Assembly: GCA_002328035.1 (NCBI GenBank) | Contig: DCVL01000021.1 | Location: 1 to 64,000, forward strand | Origin: Geobacter sp. UBA2189 | GTDB taxonomy: Bacteria; Desulfobacterota; Desulfuromonadia; Geobacterales; Pseudopelobacteraceae | Length of the DNA: 64,000 nt | Direction: 5' to 3' | Shown: in pieces, positions 24,926 through 33,936 of the stretch | How positions within the stretch are numbered: the stretch's first letter is position 1 | How the letters are laid out: each line of letters starts with the position of its first letter | Notes under the pieces: model-generated | What the model saw: the letters and a program-made list of their open reading frames with translations, nothing else | The model's database searches: none | What the model was told of the DNA's origin: nothing | Translations under genes and position numbers: made by a program

Positions 24926-26034
24926 CCTTCACATCACGACGGACACCCATCAAAAACGGAATAACAAAATCCTCAAGCGCACCATCAAGGACTGCGTCAG
25001 GATTTCCTGATTCAACACCAGTTCTGAGATCCTTAACCATCTTGTACGGATGCAGCACATATGAACGGATCTGGCTGCCCCACCCTATCTCCTTCTTCTC
25101 TCCTGCAATCTCCGATGCCTTGGCATTCCGTTCCTGCATCTCCTTCTCATACAGCTTGGCTCTAAGAACCTTCATCGCTGTTGCCCTGTTAAGAATCTGA
25201 CTCCGCTCCGACTGGCAGGCTACAACGATGTTAGTCGGAAGGTGCGTTATCCGGACGGCTGAATCGGTGGTGTTTACATGCTGACCGCCGGAACCGCTTG
25301 AACGATAGGTATCAACCCGAAGATCAGAATCGGAGATTCGGATGTCGATATCATCCTCCTCAATCTCTGGAAAGACAAAGACCGATGCAAAAGAGGTATG
25401 ACGCCGGTTATTGCTGTCAAAGGGGGAAAGTCTGACAAGACGATGCACACCTGCCTCTGCCTTTAGATGACCGTAAGCATACTCACCGGTAACACTGAAT
25501 GTAACCGATTTAAGACCTGCCTCTTCACCATCCTGATAATCGGTTATAACTGTCTTCCAGCCTTTCTTCTCACAGTAACGGAGAAGCATCCTCATAAGCA
25601 TCTCCGCCCAGTCCTGGGATTCTGTGCCGCCGGCACCAGAGTTTACAGAGACAAAGCAACCGCTTCTGTCATGTGTGCCGGATAACATAAGCTGGAATTC
25701 AGCCGATTCAAGTTCAAGGCGGAGACGTTCATTCATCGCATGAACCTCAGCCAGAGTGGCCTCATCTTCAACCTCTTCCCCCAGCTCAATCATCACCGCA
25801 AGGTCATCAGCCTGCCTTTTGATGGAATCAAAGGATTCCAACACCTTTTCAAGAACAGTACGTTTTTTAAGAATATCCTGAGAACCTGAAGGATCATCCC
25901 AGAAACCAGGGATAGCTATGCGGGCATCAAGTTCCTGCAGTTCTTCCCTTTTGGCATCAAGGTCAAAGTGACCTCCGAAGGGCTGTGATCCGGATGGCAA
26001 GTTCGTTAAGCAGTGATGTTTCTTCGCGGTACAT
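24915..26034 (-). CDS. prfB: Peptide chain release factor 2, made by +1 frameshift
   Basis: RF2 of about 372 residues. Codons 1-23 run from the ATG at 26034 (MYREETSLLNEL...) to CTT at 25966; a TGA follows at 25965-25963, and the main frame resumes at GAC (25964). The downstream frame carries the stop-recognition SPF tripeptide (VRLSPFDSNNRR) and RSSGSGGQHVNTTDSAV. GGAGC precedes the ATG by six bases. Reading only the downstream frame gives a spurious N-terminus. RF2 recognises UGA and UAA; low RF2 favours the shift, so expression is autoregulated. The NlpC gene overlaps its 3' end. Confidence 0.95.
25962..25976 (-). promoter_or_regulatory. RF2 programmed +1 frameshift site
   Basis: In mRNA sense: internal Shine-Dalgarno GGAGG (25976-25972), three bases, then CTT TGA C (25968-25962). 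This matches the classic layout, with the SD-like element three bases before the CTT slippage codon and the poor-context UGA followed by C. Confidence 0.93.
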
Positions 26035-26057
26035 GGATGCTCCTGCAATTAAAATAA

Positions 26058-27053
26058 TTAGGGTGAGGCAGGCTTGTTCTTACTGGTTACAGTAGAATAA
26101 AGACCAGAAGATGTAGCTGAAAATGGCTCAGTTCCAATATATTCGCCGTTACTATATATGGCAGCCTGACCGGCGGGCAACGATATGCCTGTACTATTCT
26201 TAAAAGTAATCTGATATGACAGTAATGGGCCATTAGAGATCTGCAATTTTTCCAGAGACAGCTGCCATGAGGCCAGGCGGGGGGCGCCACTTACCGGCAA
26301 AGGGTACAACTGTTGTGGGTTTCCGGCTGCAAGCGCCGTTGGTACGACATTTACTGAAAATCCTTCAGGTAGTCCCTTAATTTCAGCCAGCATTGCCAAT
26401 TGCAAGGTAGCATTGCCTTGAAGGCGAATTTCATAGCGGGGAATCCACCCACTGTTCTGCAACACAGCCGCAACCCTTAAACGGGCATTTGCAGGAGAGA
26501 CCATAATTCTGGCTATAGCACCAACATTGGATCTGCCTGAAAAAGATGAAATCCTGGCATCAACCCGCTTAAGTTCATTCTCTGTCCTCCGTCTGGCGGT
26601 ATAGACAGCCTCAAGCTGGGTAATAGCAAAATCAGTTCCCTGCCTTACGGATGCTAGAGGGTCAGGATTTGTCTTGCTTTTGCGCGGGGCTTTTGAACTT
26701 TGTGATTTTGCAGCAGCGGCAAAAATACCTTCACGATGTTCAAGCGCCTTCATCCTGTCAAGCAGGCGGTTTTTCTGTTCGGCAAGACTTTCCATCTCTT
26801 TCTGAAACCTGTCAGAGACCTTGGATGGCAAAAGCTCAACCGTGCCGATTACAGCATTGTCCAGAGGCTTTACCCTTAACGTTCCTTCCCTTATCTGGCC
26901 AGGAATCACAACTTCTGCAACCCCTTTTTTAGCGATCGTTTCAAGCTCTACGACGATGCCATCGGAAAAAACAGTCAGCTCACGCGTGGCAGCTTGGACT
27001 GAAGCTGTAACTACAAACAAGGTAAAAATAAATACAACTCCACGCAGGATCAA
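26058..27053 (-). CDS. Secreted DUF4139-like protein
   Basis: A 331-residue protein with a signal peptide (MILRGVVFIFTLFVVTASVQA). An N-terminal beta region (ELTVFSDGIVVELETIAKKG) is followed by a long coiled coil at about 80-175 and a beta-rich region with AVLQNSGWIPRYEIRL, the pattern of DUF4140/DUF4139 (MuiA-like) proteins, although shorter than the usual 500 residues. The role is unknown and probably periplasmic. The start overlaps the EVE gene stop by four bases (ATGA). The C-terminus ends in a polar serine-rich tail, so the last DUF4139 part may be missing. Confidence 0.65.
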   Translation of the reverse strand: MILRGVVFIFTLFVVTASVQAATRELTVFSDGIVVELETIAKKGVAEVVIPGQIREGTLRVKPLDNAVIGTVELLPSKVSDRFQKEMESLAEQKNRLLDRMKALEHREGIFAAAAKSQSSKAPRKSKTNPDPLASVRQGTDFAITQLEAVYTARRRTENELKRVDARISSFSGRSNVGAIARIMVSPANARLRVAAVLQNSGWIPRYEIRLQGNATLQLAMLAEIKGLPEGFSVNVVPTALAAGNPQQLYPLPVSGAPRLASWQLSLEKLQISNGPLLSYQITFKNSTGISLPAGQAAIYSNGEYIGTEPFSATSSGLYSTVTSKNKPASP

Positions 27054-27514
27054 GGTAATCCTCCCAAATGCAAAATAGTAAGGAACTGTTCTTCCGTAAT
27101 CGGCTGGATTGAGAGCCTGCTCCGGTTAACCAGCGGCATGCCGGAAAGCATGGGATGTTCACGAATCAAAGCAAGAGGCACCTCTTTGGGCAGCAATCTT
27201 TCCGCCATAAGATCCACCATATACCAGATCGGTTTATCAGGGGTTGCCTTTGGATCAAAATGCTCGGATGCCGGATCAAGTGCGGTGTAGTCAGGATAAC
27301 CTTCACGCACCACCTTGCAAAGCCCTATAACTGAAGGTTCCGGTATTGAACTGTGGTAGAACAGAACCTTGTCTTCAACCTTTACCTCATCCCTCAAAAA
27401 ATTCCGCGCCTGAAAGTTGCGAACCCCGTCCCAATGTTCAGTAGCATCAGGCATGGACTGTAGATCCTGAAAAGAGAAACAGCCTGGTTCTGATTTAAAG
27501 AGCCAATAGAGCAT
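27050..27514 (-). CDS. EVE domain protein
   Basis: A 154-residue EVE (PUA-like) protein. Characteristic parts are YWLFKSEPGCFSFQDLQ, WDGVRNFQARNFLRDE and KVLFYHSSIPEPSVIGLCKV. EVE domains bind modified bases in DNA or RNA; in bacteria the solo form is conserved but its ligand is unproven. It lies between DUF1015 (12 bases upstream) and the DUF4139-like gene (four-base overlap), so the three are probably co-transcribed. Confidence 0.9.
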   Translation of the reverse strand: MLYWLFKSEPGCFSFQDLQSMPDATEHWDGVRNFQARNFLRDEVKVEDKVLFYHSSIPEPSVIGLCKVVREGYPDYTALDPASEHFDPKATPDKPIWYMVDLMAERLLPKEVPLALIREHPMLSGMPLVNRSRLSIQPITEEQFLTILHLGGLP

Positions 27515-27526
27515 AAAGACTGTTCC

Positions 27527-28768
27527 TTATCCAAGCAGATGAACAAACAGGCCGCTTCTCAGTTTAGGCTCAAACCAGGTGGACTTTGGTGGCATAATCT
27601 CCCCTTTATCCGCCAGACCTATAAGTTCCTGAATACTCGTAGGATAAAGGGAAAATGCCACGGCATATTCTCCTCCATCCACCAGCCTCACCAGCTCATC
27701 AATTCCCCTGATTCCTCCTACGAAGCTTATCCTCTGATTAGTTCTCGGATTGTCTATACCGAGTAGAGGTTGCAACAGATGATTCTGAAGGATCGAGACA
27801 TCCAGACTTTCCACAGTTCTGTTCTCATCAACCAGAGCAGATTTGGGCTGCAAAAGATACCATTTACCAGCCAGATACATGCCAAACTGATGGCGATTCA
27901 ATGGGGATACCGGCTCTGAAGATGGTTCAAATTCAAAGGAGTTGCCAAGTTTTTCAATAAACACAGCCTCACCCATTCCATTAAGATCCTTAACCACCCT
28001 GTTATAAGGCATAATGTTCATCTGGGTTTCAGAGAAAATAACGGTCATAAAAAAATTGTACTCTTCTTCCCCTGTATGGGCTGGATTAGCGGCCTTACGT
28101 ATCTCCCTTATCTTTGATGCTGCTGCACTGCGATGGTGACCATCAGCAACATAAAGTGTCGGTATATCGTTAAACAGAGCGGTAAGATGGTCAATCAGCT
28201 CAGGATCAGCCACAACCCAGAATTTATGCGAAACGCCGTCAGAGGTAGTAAAGTTGTAGTCAGGCGGTTCAAATGAGGCGCTAAAAAGTATATCCTCAAG
28301 TTCCTGGTGATTACGGAATATGTAAAATACAGGTTCATCGTTGGCATCAAGCGCATCGCTGTGCCGTATACGGTCTGTCTCCTTGTCTGCCCTGGTCTGC
28401 TCATGCTTCTTTATAACACCTGACTGATAATCATCTACAGCTGCACAGGCCACAAGGCCGGTCTGGATAATCGAACCAACCCGTTGACGATAGATGTAAT
28501 AACATGGAGATGGATCCTGGATTAAAACCTTACGATCAATAAACTCCTGCAGATTCTTTTTACCCTGCTGATGAACATCGTCACTATACGGATTAACCGA
28601 GGCCGGAAGATCAATTTCAGGACGTGATATATGAAGGAATGAATCAGGGTTATCCTTTGCCATCATACGCGCCTCCTCAACGTCCATAACGTCGTAAGGC
28701 AATGAAGCAACATGAGGAGCCAAATGAACTGGAGGGCGTAACGCCTTGAAAGGTCTGATAATAGCCAT
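27527..28768 (-). CDS. DUF1015 family protein
   Basis: A 413-residue protein matching DUF1015 throughout: the N-terminal IRPFKALRPP and SLPYDVMDVEEAR, and the central YVADGHHRSAAASKI motif that resembles a catalytic or nucleotide-binding HH(R) site. No signal or membrane segment. AAGGAG lies eight bases before the ATG. The biochemical role is not established; I assign none. Confidence 0.88.
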   Translation of the reverse strand: MAIIRPFKALRPPVHLAPHVASLPYDVMDVEEARMMAKDNPDSFLHISRPEIDLPASVNPYSDDVHQQGKKNLQEFIDRKVLIQDPSPCYYIYRQRVGSIIQTGLVACAAVDDYQSGVIKKHEQTRADKETDRIRHSDALDANDEPVFYIFRNHQELEDILFSASFEPPDYNFTTSDGVSHKFWVVADPELIDHLTALFNDIPTLYVADGHHRSAAASKIREIRKAANPAHTGEEEYNFFMTVIFSETQMNIMPYNRVVKDLNGMGEAVFIEKLGNSFEFEPSSEPVSPLNRHQFGMYLAGKWYLLQPKSALVDENRTVESLDVSILQNHLLQPLLGIDNPRTNQRISFVGGIRGIDELVRLVDGGEYAVAFSLYPTSIQELIGLADKGEIMPPKSTWFEPKLRSGLFVHLLG

Positions 28769-28881
28769 AAACTACTCCTTACTCTTTGCTTAATAACATC
28801 TGTTTTTTTAAGAGCAGAATGCCAGCAAACATCCATCCTAGTCAAGTATCAACAGAGAAGAGTTCAGACAGGCTGGAACAA

Positions 28882-29592
28882 CTATTCAACCTGATCCTTG
28901 ATCTCCCTGATTATCTCAATTTGACGCTGGAAGATAAATTGTGACATCTGGCTCTCCATGTTTTTTTCGGGAGAGATAAAAAACGAATACCTGTATGGCG
29001 GGGCTTCACCGGTTATTTTGATCAGGGAGGCGGGAATATTGACGTTAATGGAATGATTCTGTTCAACCGTTTTAAGCAGAAAGCTAACCGGCATTTCTGA
29101 ATCTCTTTCAAGCGGACAATAGTTATCAATCATAATGTTAAGGCCTGAGAGGGAAATATCGTTAAGTCTTCCCTCTATAATCCCCAGAGGCGATTCGATA
29201 ATGACATTGGGAGCCGGCCTCAACTCAAGCCTTATGAAATTTCTCTTCTCAGCCATAATCTCTACATAGCAGAATTTTACAAAAGTAGCCGCACGTTTTC
29301 TTATATTTACATACTGCGCCTGGGCAAAGACATCATATTTAAAAATTGGTGCACGGATAAATGCTGAACGGGAATGCTCAATGGTAAATGCCTGCTGAGG
29401 CTGAACGTCAAGATCAAGAACACCTCTGTCTAGCTGGGCAATGCTTGCAGAATAGGAAAGTGGCATCCCCATGTAGTAGTTTATCAGTTTTAACGTCTGT
29501 TTGGGATTGGCTTTTAATATCGAGATTATCTCAGCCTGATCTTCGTCAAACGTCTTTTGTATACGTGTGCTGTAGAGGTCGTCCTGAGTCAT
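28882..29592 (-). CDS. PilZ domain c-di-GMP receptor
   Basis: A 236-residue cytoplasmic protein. The C-terminal half is PilZ, with the c-di-GMP arginines in EKRNFIRLEL (R-x3-R) and NDISLSGLNI (D-x-S-x-x-G) near residues 115-155. The N-terminal half resembles a YcgR-type flagellar-brake or PilZN domain (YYMGMPLSYSASIAQLDRGVLDLDV). It probably links c-di-GMP to motility or surface behaviour; the HDOD gene next door is also a signalling gene. Confidence 0.85.
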   Translation of the reverse strand: MTQDDLYSTRIQKTFDEDQAEIISILKANPKQTLKLINYYMGMPLSYSASIAQLDRGVLDLDVQPQQAFTIEHSRSAFIRAPIFKYDVFAQAQYVNIRKRAATFVKFCYVEIMAEKRNFIRLELRPAPNVIIESPLGIIEGRLNDISLSGLNIMIDNYCPLERDSEMPVSFLLKTVEQNHSINVNIPASLIKITGEAPPYRYSFFISPEKNMESQMSQFIFQRQIEIIREIKDQVE

Positions 29593-29774
29593 TTTATCCC
29601 TGAAAATGTTTTTCCGCTGTAAATTTGATGCAGTTGTAAATTCTAGTCGTCATCTCCAAATGCCTCTATCATAGATCCATGATTTCGGCAGCTTACAAAC
29701 TGGACTCCCAATCAGAATCGCTTCAGGAATGACAAATTGTAAGGGGATCAAATTTGATAGTTTTGAAAAACAGA

Positions 29775-30596
29775 TCAAGCAGCAGAACCAGACATCTCCC
29801 GCTCCATCTGTTCAAGAACCGCTTCAGATGCGGAAAGCAAGGCAGTTTCGGCATCAACATCATCAGGCTGTACAAACCTGGGATAAAGATCCAGCTCATA
29901 CTTCATACTTTTAAAGTTTACAAGACGGACGATAGCCAGCAGGGTATCATCGGAATCAAAAAATTCCGCATGGTGATTGGCCACAATTCTACTGTACAAC
30001 GGAGGAATATCCCAATGATTCATAATCCTTACCCCCTGTTCAACATGCATGTCAGAAAAGACATCCAGGAGGGTTTCCCTATCAAGTTCAAGTGGCATTT
30101 CCCCGCCAATACTAATTCGTTCAAGTGCCTTCAGAAGATATAATTTGCCGATATCATGAAGAAGACCTGCCAGATAAGCTTTATCAGCAAGTTCACGGTA
30201 GCCGCAAGACAGGGCAAGCGACCTGCAACCCAGCGCACAGGCATGTGAGTGTAACCAGAGGTTCTGCATAACGCTGTTAACTACAGGATTACCTGAAGCA
30301 TAAAGAGCCGCCTGTGATGCGGCCATTGCAAGGCTTGTTATCTGTCTGGCGCCAAGCCTGTTTACAGATTCCTTTATAGTTTCCGATTTGTATCGGCCTG
30401 AATATGCTGAAGAATTCGCCATTCTTAGGATTTGAAGCGAGAGTGCAGGATCCTTGTTTATTACTCCAATCACTTCATCCATCTCGACATCATGATCTGC
30501 CAACATCTGCAGCAACTCGAGTGCAACCGGATTAAACACCGGCAGTTCAATGGGTTGCAAGCAGATATGATATCTAAGATCAAGAGAAAAACCCAT
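29775..30596 (-). CDS. HDOD domain protein
   Basis: A 273-residue protein that is almost entirely an HDOD domain (INKDPALSLQILRMANSSAY; VNRLGARQITSLAMAAS; YLAGLLHDIGKLYLL). HDOD proteins are HD-superfamily relatives used as regulatory scaffolds, often with chemotaxis or c-di-GMP systems. Here HDIGK is retained, so residual metal binding is possible. It has a Shine-Dalgarno AGGAGG upstream of the ATG at 30596. It reads in the same direction as PilZ but with a 180-base gap, probably a separate transcript. Confidence 0.85.
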   Translation of the reverse strand: MGFSLDLRYHICLQPIELPVFNPVALELLQMLADHDVEMDEVIGVINKDPALSLQILRMANSSAYSGRYKSETIKESVNRLGARQITSLAMAASQAALYASGNPVVNSVMQNLWLHSHACALGCRSLALSCGYRELADKAYLAGLLHDIGKLYLLKALERISIGGEMPLELDRETLLDVFSDMHVEQGVRIMNHWDIPPLYSRIVANHHAEFFDSDDTLLAIVRLVNFKSMKYELDLYPRFVQPDDVDAETALLSASEAVLEQMEREMSGSAA

Positions 30597-30825
30597 TTTA
30601 TCCTCCTGAAATAAATTATCAGTTGTCTTTTAGGTTATTAAGCATACCCCCTTTTCTAACCGTCAAACATCCGCTTGTCAAATTTTCATTGTTTTTTGGA
30701 TTATTCTTGATGCCCCCGCAATTTGTCATTCTGGAAATGTATTTAGCCGGAATCCAGTCTTTCAACTTGTAGAATTCGGATGCATCCGTATTCGCGGGAT
30801 GATATATAGATATAATTGTCGAGCG

Positions 30826-31196
30826 TCATTCTTGAATATTGCTATTTCCTACGGCATTACAACCGTTTCTTGACAGAAAAAGGGTTCGGGAATAGCCAAA
30901 ATGATAGGAGATTATTGAAGTAACAGAGTCAATCAGAAGGGAGATAATTAGAACGGCAACACGGATATCCCAATATCCAAACACCTCTTCATTTATTTTA
31001 ACCTTAAGTCGTTATCTGTTTTGCCATTCCACAACAAACCCTTTCAGACGTTCCTTCTTGCTTTTTGAGACTATCTTTAAAAGGATGGGAAGAACAACAC
31101 CCAAAAAGAGATCAGATATTCAAGGTATCCCTTCCCTATAACAGTCCCTGAACTGACTCCTCTGTTCTGCTCAATAGCACGATTCCAGGCTATAAC
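30826..31196 (-). pseudogene. Decayed membrane-protein gene remnant
   Basis: The roughly 620-base gap at 30597-31215 contains minus-strand sequence that reads like protein but is broken. From 31196 it gives AWNRAIEQNRGVSSGTVIGK, then a hydrophobic stretch, a one-base frameshift near 31085, EWQNR followed by TAA (31014-31012), and on in the same frame to another hydrophobic stretch (VAVLIISLLIDSV) and a TGA at 30828-30826. No start codon remains. The parent family is not recognised. The rest of the gap (30597-30825) shows no feature beyond the HDOD leader. Confidence 0.4.
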
Positions 31197-31215
31197 TTAT
31201 TCTATGACAAAAGAT

Positions 31216-31776
31216 TCAGGTGCGCCCAAGCATACCTGCCCTCATCGCCTCATCCATCGGATAGATCCCAAAGAACGTTTTTAAAAGTGCGTTCTGTAGC
31301 TGTTTGGATTCAATTACGCCCAGTTCGGTTCCATTATGCTTTACTACCAAGCCGCCTTCAGGAGTGAAAACGAGATCCAGCACATCACCTTTCAGAAAAT
31401 CTCTGGTAAACAATGCACGTAAACGTTGAGCTTCAGCGCTTTTGCTAAAAAAACCTACATTTTTTACAAAACCTTCATTAATAGCCTCGGCGAATTTATC
31501 CTTAGGTATCCTGCTATGAAGGAAATTCAGTCTCAAAAGCTTTGTCCCCTGAACATTTATAACATCCTTGGGACTTTTGGTTTTTTGGGTTAAATAGAGA
31601 GAACCTATATAAATCTTCCCAAACATCTTGGAACGCAGGCCAAAGCCGTTAAGCTGCAATGCCTGACCGTTTACTGTTGTTGAATTTTCAATCTGCACAC
31701 CAAAGGCATTCAATCCAAAGGATGATGTCGGCATAGTCAATAAAACCATAAATAGTAGAATTATAAGCTTCTTCAT
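31216..31776 (-). CDS. Chalcone-isomerase-like secreted protein
   Basis: A 186-residue protein with a signal peptide (MKKLIILLFMVLLTMPTSSFG) and a Chalcone_3-like domain (LNGFGLRSKMFGKIYIGSLYL; LLRLNFLHSRIPKDKFAEAI). Bacterial members are periplasmic and not true chalcone isomerases; the role is unknown, with fatty-acid or small-molecule binding suggested by the fold. It is isolated between regions of decayed coding sequence. Confidence 0.8.
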   Translation of the reverse strand: MKKLIILLFMVLLTMPTSSFGLNAFGVQIENSTTVNGQALQLNGFGLRSKMFGKIYIGSLYLTQKTKSPKDVINVQGTKLLRLNFLHSRIPKDKFAEAINEGFVKNVGFFSKSAEAQRLRALFTRDFLKGDVLDLVFTPEGGLVVKHNGTELGVIESKQLQNALLKTFFGIYPMDEAMRAGMLGRT

Positions 31777-31846
31777 CTGTTGATTCCCTTCTCACTTTCC
31801 AAATAACTGATTGATATTAAGCCGTTTGTTCACCTGTTTTTTCTAG

Positions 31847-32107
31847 ATGTTTGCAGTCTTTGGCAGTTCAACTGCTGAGACTGAAGATTCCTGCACAATG
31901 GTCTTCTACCACTCCAAAACCATCAAGTACAGGTATTCACAAATCAGGAAAGGTGTCTGAAGGATGGAGCTTGCAGAACAGTCCAAGACCCTCTCTACCA
32001 TTACCGGCTTCAAAGATATAACAGCCAAGATCCTCAAAAAAGGCAGCTAAGCTACAGCGAAGATCAATCTCATCCCCTATAACAAGAATGTAAATCTTTA
32101 TTCATAA
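31847..32107 (+). pseudogene. Interrupted reading frame in the 31.8-32.2 kb gap
   Basis: The roughly 400-base gap 31777-32173 holds one plus-strand frame (from ATG 31847: MFAVFGSSTAETEDSC...) that runs through two in-frame stops, TGA at 31958 and TAA at 32048, to TAA at 32105. The amino-acid composition looks protein-like (AEQSKTLSTITGFKDITAKI), consistent with a decayed gene fragment of unknown origin. It could also be chance. Confidence 0.25.
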
Positions 32108-32173
32108 ACTCCCAGTTTATCCGCAGATATACAAAGTTAACAGACAAAGGGGAAAGGTCAGGCAATCGGAATC

Positions 32174-32947
32174 TTAAATTCCCTCCCAACCAAATTTTCC
32201 GGTTCCTATCGGTACGGTTACCATAACTCTCTCGCCGGCTTTTATCTGTAGATGCTCTGCAGCCGCAAGGGTTATCATAACCACCCCGTCAAACAGGTTT
32301 TCCCTGTCATCTTCGATAACATGCAAAGGTGCAATAGTTTCTATGCCGTTTTTGGGGTTGGTAAGTGTAAATTTTTTGGAGGCACGCGCACTGTAATGAC
32401 GCCAGATACTCCGGCAAGTCGCCCTGTTTACAGAAACCTGCTCCTCCATGGAATCCCAGAAAGTACCTCCGCTTTTTTCAACGATCTGTACCTGAAGCAG
32501 CATCTTGCCATTTTCTATCTGCAAAGGCATAAATGTCCAACCTGTTCCGGACTTTAAAGGCGGAGTCATCTCCTGTGACTGCGCTGAAGCTGTCTGTGCA
32601 ATAGGTTGTTGTGCAGGAAGTTTTTCAAGTTTTTTAGATGCAACATTAAGCGCGATTGAAAGCACCTGAAGATTAACAGCCGGTTCGCATAGGAGGATTA
32701 TGGATCTTTCTCCGGCAGTCCTGAAGATCAGTTTGCCAAGCTCAAAACGTATTTCTGACTGTTTGACCCCACCGGTTGCATCCTCAAGTCCGAACTGCTG
32801 CTCCATCAAAAGATTACCAACCCTTGAAAGCTGCGTATTGTCATACATATCCGGCATTGAACGTATCAACAGTTGTCCTGAATCATCTGTAATCATTCCG
32901 CCGATCACACCCGGAGAGGTGACAATGCTTCTTAGTACAGTTTCCAT
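32174..32947 (-). CDS. Roadblock/LC7 domain protein with unknown C-terminal domain
   Basis: A 257-residue protein. Residues 1-110 read as a roadblock/LC7 domain (SPGVIGGMITDDSGQLLIRS; RSIILLCEPAVNLQVLSIAL), a family that includes MglB and regulates small Ras-like GTPases. The C-terminal 130 residues (SGTGWTFMPLQIENGK to the end) match no family I recognise. It lies nine bases downstream of another roadblock gene with the same strand, so the two are an operon and may form a heterodimer. Confidence 0.7.
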   Translation of the reverse strand: METVLRSIVTSPGVIGGMITDDSGQLLIRSMPDMYDNTQLSRVGNLLMEQQFGLEDATGGVKQSEIRFELGKLIFRTAGERSIILLCEPAVNLQVLSIALNVASKKLEKLPAQQPIAQTASAQSQEMTPPLKSGTGWTFMPLQIENGKMLLQVQIVEKSGGTFWDSMEEQVSVNRATCRSIWRHYSARASKKFTLTNPKNGIETIAPLHVIEDDRENLFDGVVMITLAAAEHLQIKAGERVMVTVPIGTGKFGWEGI

Positions 32948-32956
32948 CTTGCCTCC

Positions 32957-33664
32957 CTAACCCTTGTTTGAGAGAGCCTGACGAATCTCAGCCTCTGCCG
33001 TTGCAACTTTAGCTTCACCGTTTAAACCTACAAACAGGTAGTTTTTAGCTCCTTCAAGGGCAATAATATGCCCGCTGGTTCCCTGGATAATGGCTCCTTT
33101 GAAATCACCCAATCCAAGCTCATCTGATATCTGCGTTGATGTTGAGACCAGATAGCCACCCTGGGCTGCAACAGATTCAACATTATTCCCTATCGACTGC
33201 AATACCTTGCCTGATTTATCGGTAAATATCACATCTTGCAAACCTGATATGCCTGACAACCGTTCTTTCATCCCCCCCTCCTTTTTAACATGCGGTTCCT
33301 CTGACGGCGCAGATTCTTTTGCAATACCAGCCGCAATCTCATCCTGCATCCTTAAGACATCAAGCAGAAGAAACTGAAAACTCTCATGCAAGGTCTGCCT
33401 GGTGGTAGTAACCTTAGGTTCAGCCCTGAAACTCCCTCCACCCCATGCGAGAATCCTGGCAAAGGCATCCTTACCTTCAAAGGCATTAAGCTGGGCATGC
33501 ACGAGATCTCCATCACGAAAGAACAGGTGTCCCGATTTGTTGCCCTGCTCAACCACTATCCTGCCTGTAAATCTTCCCATTGATTTTATCTGAAGAAGAT
33601 CTATCAGACTCATACCTGAAACTTCACCATCAAATCCCACTGGTTGCTGGACTGCGCCGTTCAT
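32957..33664 (-). CDS. DUF4388 (PATAN)-roadblock protein
   Basis: A 235-residue protein with an N-terminal DUF4388/PATAN domain at about 8-100 (GEVSGMSLIDLLQIKSMGRF; GHLFFRDGDLVHAQL) and a C-terminal roadblock/LC7-like domain at about 130-230. DUF4388 is common in deltaproteobacterial response regulators and gliding/pili control. AAAGGAG lies five to six bases before the ATG. First gene of the roadblock pair. Confidence 0.75.
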   Translation of the reverse strand: MNGAVQQPVGFDGEVSGMSLIDLLQIKSMGRFTGRIVVEQGNKSGHLFFRDGDLVHAQLNAFEGKDAFARILAWGGGSFRAEPKVTTTRQTLHESFQFLLLDVLRMQDEIAAGIAKESAPSEEPHVKKEGGMKERLSGISGLQDVIFTDKSGKVLQSIGNNVESVAAQGGYLVSTSTQISDELGLGDFKGAIIQGTSGHIIALEGAKNYLFVGLNGEAKVATAEAEIRQALSNKG

Positions 33665-33936
33665 GGCACTCTCCTTTAAGGCTTTGATATCAAAAGCAAC
33701 AACTGTTTAAGTCATTTGATAAACATCTATCACCCTGTTTTTAGTAGATTAATCAGATAATTAAAATATTCAAAGTCTTGCATCTCCCAGTTTACATAAA
33801 ACATCGTTTATGTCAATCGTGCAAATAGATATTGTCATTAGCAAATAGATATACAGCGTTAAAAGGCAGAGATTGACACCATGTAGCGCTATCAGGCATA
33901 CTTGGCGGGCTATGGCTGGATATGGAGGCTTTGTTG

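Noticed and set aside
26035..26048. In-frame extension of RF2 to 26048 giving an N-terminus MQEHPCTAKKHH
   Set aside because: It is the other reading frame of the true N-terminus; the frameshift site explains it, and the residues do not resemble RF2.
31958..31960. TGA in the 31.8 kb frame as a second selenocysteine codon
   Set aside because: A TAA follows in the same frame, no family motif or SECIS-like hairpin is apparent, and the frame looks decayed.
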